Source of the DNA: Rhopalosiphum padi
Taxonomy: Eukaryota; Arthropoda; Insecta; Hemiptera; Aphididae
NCBI RefSeq assembly: GCF_020882245.1
Contig: NC_083600.1
Coordinates: forward strand, 24,924,001-24,988,000
Direction of reading: 5' to 3'
DNA: 64,000 nt
The notes beneath the pieces were generated by a model, which was given only the letters and a program-made list of their open reading frames with translations, made no database searches and was not told the DNA's origin. The translations under genes were made by a program, and so were the position numbers. Every line of letters begins with the position of its first letter. The first letter of the stretch is position 1. Below, in pieces: positions 12,078-25,039 of the stretch.

Positions 12078-15000
12078 GTATGTAATTACTTACTACAAAT
12101 TATATTATTATGTTTTAGGCTTACATATTATTTAAATACAATACGATATGTATATACACAAGTATAATTTATTTTATCAATTGGTAAACAGTAATTACAC
12201 TACATACAAATTAAATAAGTCAATATTTTTATAATTATTATAAAGCTGTACAAATAGCATGTTGGCAAAAAGTTAAACGATAACTAAATTACAATAAATA
12301 TTATTCATAAATTTAAAAGTGTGTAAATTTTAATGTGTACAATGTGTACTTTAATGTGTCTTAATTTATTACTGAACATTATTAGTAGTCTACTCACAAT
12401 GTATTCGTAGTACATGTTTACAATGTATTGATTATTATTCCTATTTATTAAAAATACAGGATAAAACTCAGATGAATGACAACTGTTTCTTTGTCTTGTC
12501 TAATAAGAAGTATGCGTAGGTAGTTCTTAACCTATATAGATAACAATAGTTATTGGTATAACTTCTAATTGATACCTATTATTTTGAATTATAGTTATTT
12601 AATTTTATATTTATTATAGTGTAATCCTATCATTAGACCCAAAATCCAATGACCTAATCAATGAGGAAAAACAAAGATTTATAAAATCGATCAGATTATA
12701 CAAGTAGAAATATAGCGATTCAAAAATGTGGATCTAAAAATAATGTTGTTTATCCTGTTAAGGCAGCCCTGCTAAATTACACGGGTACCGTGTATCTTTG
12801 TTTCTTGCCAACATAGAATTGGAAGCTCTTATAAATTTTTGCAAAGTAATTTATGAAAAGGTAAATAAAATACGGCTAAAAGTTGCATTAAAGTTTTGCA
12901 AACATTAGGCATATAACCGTCAGGTCAACTTTTGACAATTAATAATTGATTTAAATTATTCATTATTAGCCAGTAACTATATTAAATAAACAATAATCTA
13001 CTTTCTATTTAATTTACAACCTATAATTTGATATTGTTTTTCAACTAGTATATGTTTCTAATGTTCTTATAATATAAATATGTACCCAAATTATACATAC
13101 CTATATATTCAATATTGTATAAAATATGATTATTTGACTTTAAAATATTAATTTTTATGACAATTTTTTTACTTTACAATAAATAAATAAATACTTTTAA
13201 ATTGTTCCATACAAAGTATCTAAATGTATCACTGTATTTATCATCACAGTATTATTGTTTTATTTTCATTAGTATATATAGGTAAAATAATATGAGTTAT
13301 TCATTATTATCATTTATAAATGGGATTATTTAACCGATTTTTTATGAAAATTTCTTCTTTTATCTTGTCTATCACATATATCATATTCTATCTCTTGCTC
13401 ATCATACCAAAAAATCTATAGTAATCAATAACATGATAAGAAAACTGAAAACATATTTGAATTAAGCATGAAGTTAACTTAAGATATATAAACCCTATTT
13501 TTCAAATTTCAACGTATTTTTTTTTCTGAGATTTGATTTTAAAATATAAAAATTTAAGAATTTTTAATCAAACCGGTATAAAGTTAAAATTAATAATAAT
13601 ACATAGTTTGACCATAAGGCATAAGTATAGTTCATAACAAATTTGAATAGTTTTCTGATTTTTATTGTATTGATATTTATAGCTCGATTACCCGGTTTCA
13701 TCTGTATATATAGTTTTGAATGAAATTGTACCTATCTAACTAATTAAATTTATTAAATTTATTTGTTAAATAATTATTTATATATTTTATAAATTACTTC
13801 GTATATGTTGAGTTCGTAATTTACATATTATTTTTTATTATATAATATATTTTAAGTATATATATTGTTGCTACTTTTCTTGAATGATGTTATACGTTCA
13901 AAATCTTATTTATTCGTAAATCATTTTTATATACCTATAACACAATTTGTTCTAATATTTTTTCTTATAAATGGCATATTTTTTTTATTGTAATAATAAT
14001 TTAATCTAACCAATCGCAACCATTTAAATAAAAAAAATATAAATTCTATTTTCGTAAGCCAAATCTAAATGCATGCGTGACTGCGTGAGCCACCTTATAG
14101 CAACTTAGATAGAGATAGAGGTTAAACAAATAAGCTACAAATCTTAAGAGTCTCAAGGAATCTATTGATGTAACAACTAATTTTATTGAAAATGGTCCAG
14201 TAGTTTCTGATTATAAAGAGTTAAGAGGACAAAGAAACAAAGAAACATTAATTTAGGTATATATCATATCGTCGGTGTAATGGCCAACTGTTGTAATCCT
14301 CATTTTTTTTTAAAAAATTGAGGTTATAATTAAATAATATTTTTGACACATAAATACAAATTCTAGCCAAGTAAAATAACCCACAAATAAGTTTTTCAGA
14401 TACAAATTTGAATTATTCTTTAAGTAAAATGACAAAACCTAAAAATCCTTATAGACAAAATTTGATGATTAATGTATGCCTATATGCCATAGCACAATAT
14501 ACTTAAATTAGAACTATTTTTACCTTATTTCAGTTAACTGAAATATAATAAGTCATATATATATAATATATATAACCCTCAACGGTCTCAACAGGCTTAA
14601 CATAAACCTCAATACTTAAACTGAATATAACAATTTCATCAGCCAAATAACGTAACCCAACTAAAGTAATATAACCGTAACCCATCTAAAATAGTGTAAC
14701 CGTAACCCACAGACCTCTCTAAATGTCATACCTATGTAGAGTTCACATTTAAAGGTAATATAAATAATAAATAATAAGGTAATAAAAAAAAGCATTTAAA
14801 ATGTCAAAAAAGCATTTCATCTATTAAAAAAGCAATAACAAAATTTATTAAAAAATTAAATAGTTTGTACAATGTACATTTTAACTAGTTTATATTAAAA
14901 AAAAATTCACTACCATATTATACTTAGATAAACTGTCTTCGATAATGCGAACTGACGAACAATTTTGAATATAGTATCTACGCATTATTAACATATTTTA

Positions 15001-16986
15001 ATCTATAGAAAAGATAGTATGAGTACTTTCATAACTGGTCATACTCGGATATACTCCATAAAGTATTTAGCAATATCAATAAATATAGCTGATAATAAAA
15101 TCCATTAAAAATAATTGACAAACGACAATGCACCGTCTTCAGAAGATCTTATCAATTTATATCATTATTAAGAAGCATGTCGTGTATAAAACAACTAAAT
15201 CAATTGAAAATTAAACCAAAAAAACAAATCATTTATAAATTATAAATAAAAAAGGAAAAAAAATACATCCATCGTCTTAAATATTAAATGATTCACATGT
15301 TTAAATAAAAATTATTTTTCTGTTATTATTAAAGAAAAGGCTTTTGGCTTCAAATCCGTACCCTAGTCATATGCCATATAACGTAGTTCACTAATAGGTA
15401 CCTCATTTTAAAGTGATTACATTATGAATAATATGTGCATTATTTTAATTAAATTCATATAATATACAATTACAAGATAGTTTTTTAATAGTAAAAATAA
15501 TATAAAAACATTAATTTAGAAGAAAGGTATAACTACTTTTTTTGAGTCTTATGACTCATATAAAATTTGGTTTTTAAGGGTTACCTATAACTGTTGGCCT
15601 TTCTACCAATGGTATATACGAGTATATAGGTTAAAGCTATTTTGGCATGATAAACAAATAGTATATAATAGTGGCACGCCAGGGAGGTGTATTTTTCTGG
15701 ATCCAATTTATCCTCTGTTTTGAGTATTTATATCATATTCAGTATTATTGTGAATTTTAATAACAATATTTAATATTAAAAATACAAGTACAAAATAAAT
15801 ATTAATATTAATAATATATTTAATGCTTCATCATACAATTTCTGATTATGTTACCGCTATTTAACATTTACTATATCAAGATAAAAAATTTAGCTATTTT
15901 TTAATTTAAATTGTATACAATATATTGGTCTGTTGGAATTAAATACCTATAGTAATTAAACTAATATTATTTTTTATTGATATACAAATGTTATTATAAA
16001 TACCATTAAATATTAAATAATATTACTTAAAAGAAACTTTTTTTATCTTATTTAACATTACGAAATAAACTAAATTAAAGTTAATTCAACATAAAATCAT
16101 GCCAACATTTTAAATATTAAACAAAACTTATTTCATTTCACTATTAATTACCTGTATCGTATATAGTATTTTATTTTAAAGCTTCGAGGAATAGGTTAAA
16201 TTATTTCAATTATAATTACATTTTTCTCATATTAGAATTAATAATCATGTATATTGAAACAAATTTGGGATGTTCGACCGATAAAATAATAAAATATAAA
16301 ACAATTCATCCTATTTAATATATTGTATATTTCTCGTAATCTGTATATTATTCACTCTTTAAGTAAATTAAAAATTGTGTATACTTACAACTACTACTCG
16401 ATAATAATTATTTGTTTATTTTAAATCATTATTTCTTGTATAGCAGAGGGCAGAATCATCAGATTTATTTTTTTAATCTAGGTAGAAGTTGTACGTAAAT
16501 TATTTAATTTTAGGTAATTTAAAAAAGTCCTCTGGAGCCTATGGAAACTAGTTGAGAGAATTTCGTTCTCATCTTCCAAACACTTACACATAATAATTAA
16601 TCCTTATTATATATTTTATTTTACTGAATTGGTTATTAAGTTAATACCGAGTTGCGTATACAGTAAAACCTCGATAAGACGGAATCGCTTGGGACCATGC
16701 AATTTTTCTGTGTTAACAGGGTTTTTGTTTTGACGGGGTTCAAAAAAAATGAAATTTGAAAAAAAACGACACCGAAGAAATTTTCCGTATTACCAGGGTT
16801 TCCGTTTTACGGAAGTTCCGTCTTATCGAGGTTTTATTGTACTTTAATTAATTTTAGTTTAATGAAATCTTATAAAATATATAAATTAAATAAAAATAAC
16901 ACAAATCTTTTTACTTAAAAAAAGATAAATTTAGCATTATAATTATAATTTTAAATTTTAATACTAATATAAATGTATTATTTTAG
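12078..16986. other. Gene-free stretch / possible first intron
   Basis: AT-rich sequence with no credible reading frame. It contains the inverted-repeat element at 16661-16839 and, near 14085-14260, a string ending in AGTAGTTTCTGA...GACAAAGAAACAAAGAAACA that recalls the ends of dispersed insect repeats. If the 12.0-kb exon is real this is an intron. Confidence 0.4.
16661..16839. mobile_element. 179-bp MITE with near-perfect terminal inverted repeats and TA duplication
   Basis: Left terminus CAGTAAAACCTCGATAAGAC (running on to CGGAA) and right terminus, reverse complemented, CAATAAAACCTCGATAAGAC, again followed by GGAA: one mismatch in 24 bases. TA lies immediately outside both ends. Inside is a second, nested inverted pair (GTTAACAGGGTTTTTG against CCGTATTACCAGGGTTTCCG in direct orientation). 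The Tc1/mariner-pogo superfamily is likely. The close match of its ends suggests it is younger than its neighbours. Confidence 0.8.
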
Positions 16987-17034
16987 GAGTAAACTTCAAT
17001 ACATATTTGAGCAACATGCCTAGACGCAAACAAC
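16987..17034 (+). CDS. Microexon with ATG encoding MPRRKQ (probable alternative Unc-89 start)
   Basis: A 48-bp exon bounded by a strong acceptor (TTATTTTAG, ending 16986) and a consensus donor (C|GTAAGT at 17035). The ATG at 17016 sits in the good insect context GCAACATGC and codes MPRRKQ plus the first base of a codon (phase 1). There are 29 bases of leader before it. It joins in phase to the 44-bp exon at 24170-24213, which then joins in phase to the Unc-89 SH3 exon at 29161. The alternative is the first coding exon of another gene: MPRRKQ also begins vertebrate teashirt-type zinc-finger proteins. No such zinc-finger exon is present downstream in the window, which favours Unc-89. Confidence 0.5.
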
Positions 17035-20000
17035 GTAAGTATTTAAAAATTATGATTTTTAAATTTAATAACAAATTATTAACTAATAATAATTAGCGAT
17101 TATAAGAATATCCAATGTTCTCATTGTTTATAATTTTATAAGAATTCAATTGACAAATTATTTTAATTTTACCTTAAATAACTTTAATGGCCTTAGGCAT
17201 TAAAATCGTATCAACGTTCTTTTTTAAATGCTTATTTAATATCTTGGAACGTTTAATGAGGAATAAAAATAAACATAAAAGGAATTTGATCGTCTTAAAT
17301 GTGAATCGTTAATTGTGATTTAGTTTTTAATTTCAAACATTTTCTTAAATAAGTTTACTATAATAAGAGCACATTTCTTACTAGTTAATTTACTTATAGT
17401 TATTATTTGATTTTGGTATTTAAATTTATGCATATCAATAAGACAATAATACCTTAGTTAATTGTACTTTAGCCTTTATGTCAAATAGTAAATAGCTAAA
17501 TAAAAATGTATTTATTTCCAAGTCTTCTAATTTTTGACTTGTTTATTATGTTTTTTGAAATAAAACTTATTAAATATTACATTTTAAAATGACATTTTTT
17601 TTAAAAATAATTTTAAAACAAAATTTCAAATTTGTGATGTCAAATTATAATCTAGCAATTTATAAACAAAATATATGCTTTATGGTTATAAATTATAATT
17701 ATTTAAATTAATATATCATACAAATCGAATTTGATAGACGAGTTAAATATTTTAAATGAACTTTTATATGTTATAGTTCAATATATAGTGTATAGGTACA
17801 TGACTTTAATATAATAGATATAATATTAAATGTTTCACACATGGCAATGTATTCAAAAAAACAAATAAAATCATTTTTAAAATAACAATTAATTAATAGC
17901 TAATATAAATTTGAAATAATATTTTTTTAATAATTCAAATGTATTTTAGCCAATAGCCATATAGTTTTTCAGTATTTCCGTTTCTATACTAATTGGCAGT
18001 GAGTCAATAAATTGTATTATCCATTAAAAAAAAAAAAAATGTTTCTTGATTATTCCTATTCAACTGCATGAATTAGAATTATTACTGTGTTCCAAAGCAA
18101 TTAATATGACTAATAAAAAATGTATACCTATATACGTATTATCAATAGAATCATATGTTGAATAGGTAGGTATTACTAAAATAGACTCTTCGTTTGTATT
18201 TAACTATAAAAATTGATGGTAAATATAAGTATTCAAGTACCTATATATTATTTGTCAACTTTTAATTTAAACATTTAAATATATTTACAAATGGCTAAAC
18301 TGTAATTTGTTTGTCTGCGTCCAGTAGATGTATACTATAGCTATAGTTGTGTCCCCAAAATAAATTTAAAAAAAGATCTAAACCGAATTATTGTTCAGAT
18401 TATTTTTTGCAGTACAATTTAAATTTTGGTTCGATTAATATTTACCATTTATAGATGATAATCATCATTGATATTTCTATCTTCTTTCTAATACTATGTT
18501 GCCCGTTTAATGATAAAAACTACGTTGCTAATTAATAATTGTTGTAGCCTGTGAGGCTTTACATTCAAAGTTCAACGACATTTTCTAAAATGCTCGTCCA
18601 AATATTTTTGTGTTCATTGATGCTTTGAAAAATATACAATAGGATAATAATGATGATAGTAAATATGTAAGACCTATAAATGACCAATAAGTAATTGTCT
18701 CAAATGTTTCAATAATAAAAAATTAAATGCTGAATAATTAATATAATAGATGAAGAAATATAAATTAGAAATATTATGACTCAATTAAAATAAAACCAAA
18801 TTAACAAATTTTAAATTTATAAAAAAAAAATGTCAATAAGTTTTACTAGTTTTCTTATATGTCATAATATAACATAAGAATAAAAACAACATTTTTAACC
18901 TACCTGTTTGTAATTAAATATTACATACAGTCTTATGCATGTAGGGTGTGTAGTGTAAAAATGTGAAGAAAAATGAAGTTTAGAGTAATATGGAATTATA
19001 TAATACATAATACATAGTATATTATTTTATATTTTTTTATTAATAATTAGTTGAATGTGCCCTTAAAATCTAGTCCGTAATTCGAATATACTCTAAAAAA
19101 AAAAAAAAAATAGAGCCGCAATTAGTATGTACTATGTAGGACGTAGGTACATATATTAAAAAATCTCGGATATAGTAATTAGAAAGACATTTTTACTCTG
19201 GGATGCAACTAGTAATTACCCATACAAATATATTTATATATTTGAAATGGACTTGGTAACACGAAGTTTAAGGAAAAAAGATTTGAGATACTAAAATTTT
19301 TTAAATATATTTATCAAAGTTCTAATTATCAAGAATCAAATGCTTATAAAATGTAAAAATATTTACTAATGTCTATACAGTGCCGTATATAAAAAATAAT
19401 GTCAGGGGGGGAGGTTAAAAAAAATTTCTATTCTTAAATTATAATTAATTATACAACCAAAATCAATGCCCGTACCAACCATACATTTCGGGAGAGGTTT
19501 GAACCTCTCCCCCCTGCCCCTATATACGCCACTGAATGAAAACAACTGGTAGAGGTTTCCAACTAATGTCCAAAATCAAGTTATAACCAGCCTTCCGAAG
19601 GACGATAAATAATAACCTAAAAATATGTATAATAAGTTATTATAATAACCCAAAATGTTATTGCATGCACTCATGTCGCGTTGCACAAATAATTATCATC
19701 TATAGTCTATACCATAATTCAATTTAAATTTTATGATTCAAATTAAGGTTCTCGAATAAAAATTTTGGCAATAGGGTTATAAGTGTTTAACATGAGTGTT
19801 AGAAAAGAGCGATAAGCCTTCAAAAATAGGAAAATCTAATTTTTATAAGGTCCTGTGACAGTAACATTTCATTGATCAACCTTCTAAATTAGTGTAAATA
19901 TTGTTGGGGAGGCGCAAGCAAACATTACAAAGTAAAATTTTATTTATTAAATTTATTTATTTGTTTTAAAATGTAGGGAAAAATGAATCTAGTTTTCTTT

Positions 20001-23000
20001 TCGATTTATAGGAGGGGGGCGCGAGATTTTTGAAAACCTACAATAGGGGCGTAGGATAGAAGAGGTTGAGAACCACTGTTCTAAATATAAACATAGAATT
20101 TCGTCTATGATTCATATAGATTTTGTATATAATACACCATTAAGATTATAACGATTTTCTGCATACGCATTTTCCTTATTATGGAAGCAAAACTGATTCT
20201 AGCGAAAGTAAATCGTTTCTATATACATATAATATTTAAAATCAATTTTATTATTTTATTTCTACTGCCATGGTCATGCAAATGTACTTTATTCAAATAT
20301 ATATTTGAAATCTAAGCAGGTAGTTTTTTATTCATCAGTTATTTTCAAAGTTTAGACTTTTTAGTTTTTCTATTCGACAAATCAAAGTTAACGTTGTAAA
20401 TGATTCAGTTATATTTGTTAATATATACTAAATGACATCTAAAGTTCTCATGTTTATTATTTTTTGTATTTTATTGCACTTTTTATTTTAGGCTACCTAC
20501 TTTAACTTCTTATAATATTTATTAAATCATAAATAAATCGTTTAAATAAGATTCCAAAAGTTAAAAACAAATTATACGTAGTTAATCTGTGTCAAGTAGC
20601 AACAATTTTTTAGGAAATGGTAGACAAGGTTAAAATTATTCATTAATAATCAAGTATTTTTGATTTATTTCAATTTTAAACAATGTAATCCTTTATAAAT
20701 GCTAATCAATAAGTGTGTAAAAATGTGTCTTTCACTATTAAACGAATAATTATATTCTCCCTTGATATAGATTATACGGCTTATCTATAGTATTTACAGT
20801 ACTAGAAATTATAATAAATTAAAGTAACCTAAAATAAATACCTATGTTCATTGTTAATTAAATTTAACAGTAAAGCCACAGTATTTGAACATTACCTCAC
20901 AAATATTTTGTTAAAAATATCCAAGTATACTACTAAAACTTGGCAAAATAGTATTGTACTTAGTCAGTATTATCATCATGACAAATTCTTGGCGGAAATA
21001 TCGTTTATGTAATTCTTAATTTGTCATCTCAATAATTTAACAAAGAAGTCAACGTTTTGGATTAATGTTAAATATTAATTTATTATAAAACGTATCTTTC
21101 AAGAAAACCATTTTTTACCTAGGTTTTATTTTATAGACATACGGCATACATATTATTTACTTTACATTTTGAAATAAAATTACTAATTGTTAATATGTTA
21201 ATCAATAAAACAAATACATTTTATATCTATAAGATATCCCGTTTAAACTTTCAACTAAATTATAAATATAATTAAATATTAAAACGCAAATGGAAGGTTG
21301 AGTTAGTATATATATATTTTTTTTTGAAAAGTTGTTTTAATTTTAATATATTTGTATTATAGAATCTACAAAGAAATTCATAGGAATTAATTTTAAATCA
21401 AATTTAAGGTTTCTGTAATTATTTATCTAGTTATTTTTTTCAAATTGTTATAATCTAGCTAAAAAATAACATTATTATGGCCTTTTTGAAATTTTATAAT
21501 TACTATGTATCTAACCTCAGTGACTAAGTATTTTAAAACTACTAAGACCTACATGTATAATACAATTCATAACTTAATCATATAGGTTAAGTTAATATAA
21601 TATTAGGTAAATCAGTCAAAAATGTAATATTCTTTGTTACCTATTGCACCGACCACTAGTCACTAAGAATACAATATTATATAATGATATTCAATAGTGT
21701 TTTTAGTTTTCGATGAAATCGATTTTGTTATTTTTTTATATTTAAAAAATATTATTAAAAATAACTTTAGATAGGTACTTGAAATTTTCACAAAGTATTT
21801 ATATTAGCCAATTAGTATATTTAGTATTTATTTTAATACATGCGAATCAATTACAATTATATTTTTATAGATATAATTAATGAAACATATATCAAAATAT
21901 TAAACTTACTAGTATTCGGCTAAAAAATGGGATAAATAACACTTTGGAATTCGTTGGTTTATGTAAGATTCCAATTTAACTGAATTTCTTTAGTTTGAAA
22001 AAACAAACAAAAGTATTTACTCAAATTACATTGTTGAATTCACTTCTCTGTTAAAAATAAATTTGTACCTCTTATAAATAAAAGATATGTAAATAAATAT
22101 ATATACCCATGTTAATTTTCTACATTTATTTATTGACAAAATAATGAAGTTTAATTCAGTGTTGATTAATGAATAACAATAAAAATAATTAGTATAATAC
22201 TTTAAGAATAAAAAAATCTAAAAATAAAAATTTGAACATAAATAAATCGAATCTATTTGTAAGGCACATAAAATTTTCATTTTTTTTTCAATGTTGATTT
22301 AATGTTTATACTTAGTCAAAAAATTTAGAAATGTAAAATACGATTTCTCATAAGCAGTTTTAACATGAATCTAAAAAAATCTCAATAAAACACATGCACA
22401 ATTTTTTTTATTAACTCTCCAATTATAAATTTCGACAATAATTTATATTTGAAGTTATACAATTTAGTTATTATGTACCACGCCACTACATATAACTATC
22501 GTTAAAAGTTGACGAAGAACTTTTGGAATTAAAAACCCACTTCAAATAATAATTTTTGAAAGATTTTAGATTAAGAAATTTCTTAAATTAACAAGTTAAC
22601 GGAATTTTGAATATTAAAAAAAAAAAAACAGAATTATCAAGTTTACGAAAATTAGCTATTTCAATATTAGACTAAATAAAAAATAAAAATGGAAAGATAA
22701 CATAGTGTCAAACTGTCAAAGAGAATTTATGATTCGCCCTGCTAATATTTTACTATGTTTTTAATATTTATATACCTACTATATAGGTTATGTACTAGTT
22801 ATCAGTCTCAAGTTTTTTTTTAAATGTTTTTTTTTTTTTATTATTATTAAATATATGAAAATATACTTCAAACGTTTTATTTATAATGTTTATTCTAATT
22901 TATATATTTCTAATTAAAATAAAACGTATTAATACATTTACATATGTTAGATTTTTTAAGTGCGAACAAAGTTAATAGTGTTTAAGAGTAATATACACAT

Positions 23001-24169
23001 GTTGAGAAACACTGTTCTAGAATCTAAACACAAAACCCTTTTTTTCTCTTTTATAGTGATATTTTTTTTATACTCACTAATAAAAAAATATCGTAACACG
23101 AAAGTCTTGCGTATTTAAACACATATATAATAGTATATGATCAGTAGATTGGTATATCATATAATTTCTATAGGCTTTTGACTACTAATTAATAAAAAAA
23201 GTTATACGAACAAGATATCAACTAGTATTACGTAAATATAAAAATTATTTTTATATTTTTTTGATAGCCGTGTCACAACAGCCGACGCAAGTAAAGATTC
23301 ACTATCATGCTACCTACCTATATAGTACATAATATTGTTTTATATAGAATAACTTTTTACGCTGGTAATCGAGCGATGAAAGGGCTAATCTACATTTTCC
23401 TTTCTTTTTTTTTTTGTCACAGTTATTTTAATGTTTAGTTATGCCTCTGATAAAAACGATGATACTTTTATAAAATATATTAAGTTAGACGTAGATAAAT
23501 ATTTGTAGTATAACTATCATGTTCTGTCATCACTCATCTTGAAAATTAGTAAAATGTAGATTATATATAAGTAACTATAAATATTAATTTATTAAAATAT
23601 ATATTTCTAAAGGGTCTTTATATATTTAATTGGAAGTCACTTTCAAAAAACACAAAATATTAATTAATTCAGTTTAATTATTATTCTGCATGTATTAGAA
23701 AAAATTAATATAATTTAAGGTTTAAAACTATCAAATACTGGTATATAATAAAAAAACTTAAAATAGAGAATGTATATTTTTACCATTTATAATATTTAAT
23801 ACGAATTATATATATTTACTAGTCTTTTAAAATAAAATAAATCAAGTTTTTTTGTTAATTTATTTTTAAAAATTAAATTATAATTAAAATGATATATCAG
23901 TATTAAAAGTAATATTATAATTTATTAAAATTAGAGTTTATTTATTTATCAAAATTATTAGTTATTACAAAATTCATCACTGTTGGGGATGTTCTATTTA
24001 AGAAAAAAAATTCTGTTGCACCATAAATTAGGTTCATACATTTTCACCACTTTGTATAATATTATACAAGACTGATAAATAAATAACTATAAATTATATA
24101 ATACTTTGTATAAACGTGTAATTTTCTTTTTCAATAATAAATTTATAATTGTTTTTTTTATGTTTATAG
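17035..24169 (+). other. 7.1-kb intron between the two microexons
   Basis: AT-rich and gene-free. It holds the MITE at 19378-19534 and single hAT-like ends: GTTGAGAACCACTGTTCTA near 20070-20090 and GTTGAGAAACACTGTTCTAG near 23000. No reading frame in it has splice context or resembles a family. Confidence 0.45.
19378..19534. mobile_element. Small MITE with CAGTG-CGTATATA termini
   Basis: Starts CAGTGCCGTATATA and ends with the inverse, TATATACGCCACTG, over 157 bp. It contains a G-run (about 19405-19412) and the complementary C-run (about 19508-19514) near its ends, so it would fold on itself. Related in style to the element at 8896-9061. Non-coding. Confidence 0.6.
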
Positions 24170-24213
24170 CTTATGTGTCGGAGCTCAATTCTATTCTGGC
24201 AAAAAAAGGAGCA
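24170..24213 (+). CDS. 44-bp microexon, second part of alternative Unc-89 N-terminus
   Basis: Bounded by acceptor TTTATAG (ending 24169) and the consensus donor GTAAGTA (24214). Read after the C left over from the exon at 17034 it codes PYVSELNSILAKKGA and ends in phase 0. The next phase-0 acceptor on the same strand is the SH3 exon at 29161 (GGGDEYEV...). The joined N-terminus would be MPRRKQ-PYVSELNSILAKKGA-GGGDEYEVLQDYE, replacing the 1,345 residues of the 4-kb exon. The sequence shows the splice sites and phases; the splicing itself is inferred. Confidence 0.5.
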
Positions 24214-25039
24214 GTAAGTATCTATTTAATAATACACCCATTTAATTACTATATACAACCAGTAAATAAATTACTATTTAACAAACTTAAACGCTATTTA
24301 TTATAGAAGTTATTTATTATAGAATAACGTTTTAATTTTTTTTTAAATTAATAAGGTTAAAAACTAGTTTTTAAAATGTAATTATATATATATATTTGTT
24401 GTATTGCCAATAACCTATTCTTTTGAAGGTTTAGATCCAAATACATAAATAAATGTGTAAATTCTAGTAGACATTTTGAAAATATAATGTTTATATATAT
24501 TTCTGTTTTTAAATAAATTCAAAATATCTTTGTAAATAATTGTACAAGAGCTATCAAAAATTTTAATTCAAATTCAAATTTATAATAAATAGATTATAAA
24601 GAATGATTTGTTAATTTTAAAAATAGATCGGTTTTAAATTGTTCAATGTCCTTCTGTTTCATTCTTAAAAATGTAAAGTTTTTATAAATACAAAAGAAAC
24701 CATGATGAATCGGTGACTCGTATTTTTTCAAACTCATCGGCTGCGTCTACGTTATTTGGCACAGTTACAACTTCTGGCACCATTGGATATGAGGGTTTGG
24801 GCCATTAAAATTTTAACATTTCGGTTCGATTCGTGCTGTGTCGGATGGTGGCATGTGCCAGAGGTGGAAATTAGCTAGAAAGACGGTTCTAACATATTAT
24901 TACCACACAAACGTATAAACAGTCTGTTCCGACGTGAGTAACCGTTCGCATCATTTTACATCTACGCGCGCTCGTGCCCCGCGTACACAAGTCACTTGTT
25001 ATGATCTTTCTTTAATGATTTCTATATAATGATATTAAA
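24214..25039 (+). promoter_or_regulatory. Probable proximal promoter and 5' leader of the long Unc-89 form
   Basis: GC content rises above background over about 24710-25000, ending in a CpG-rich run (CTACGCGCGCTCGTGCCCCG). An initiator-like TCATTT lies at 24951. There is no good acceptor between the in-frame TGA at 25016 and the ATG at 25040, so the long form probably starts from a promoter here rather than by splicing from the microexons. A donor-like CGTGAGTAAC at about 24933 might define a leader intron. Confidence 0.4.

Noticed and set aside
16987..17034. Teashirt/tiptop-type zinc-finger gene start (MPRRKQ)
   Set aside because: The hexapeptide fits, but no zinc-finger exon occurs downstream in the window, and the next phase-compatible exons lead into Unc-89. 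Kept as the stated alternative.
24106..24306. Open frame of 66 codons starting MYKRVIFFFNN
   Set aside because: Its first half is intron-like T-rich sequence and it runs through a consensus donor. Only the 44 bases at 24170-24213 look like exon, in this same frame.
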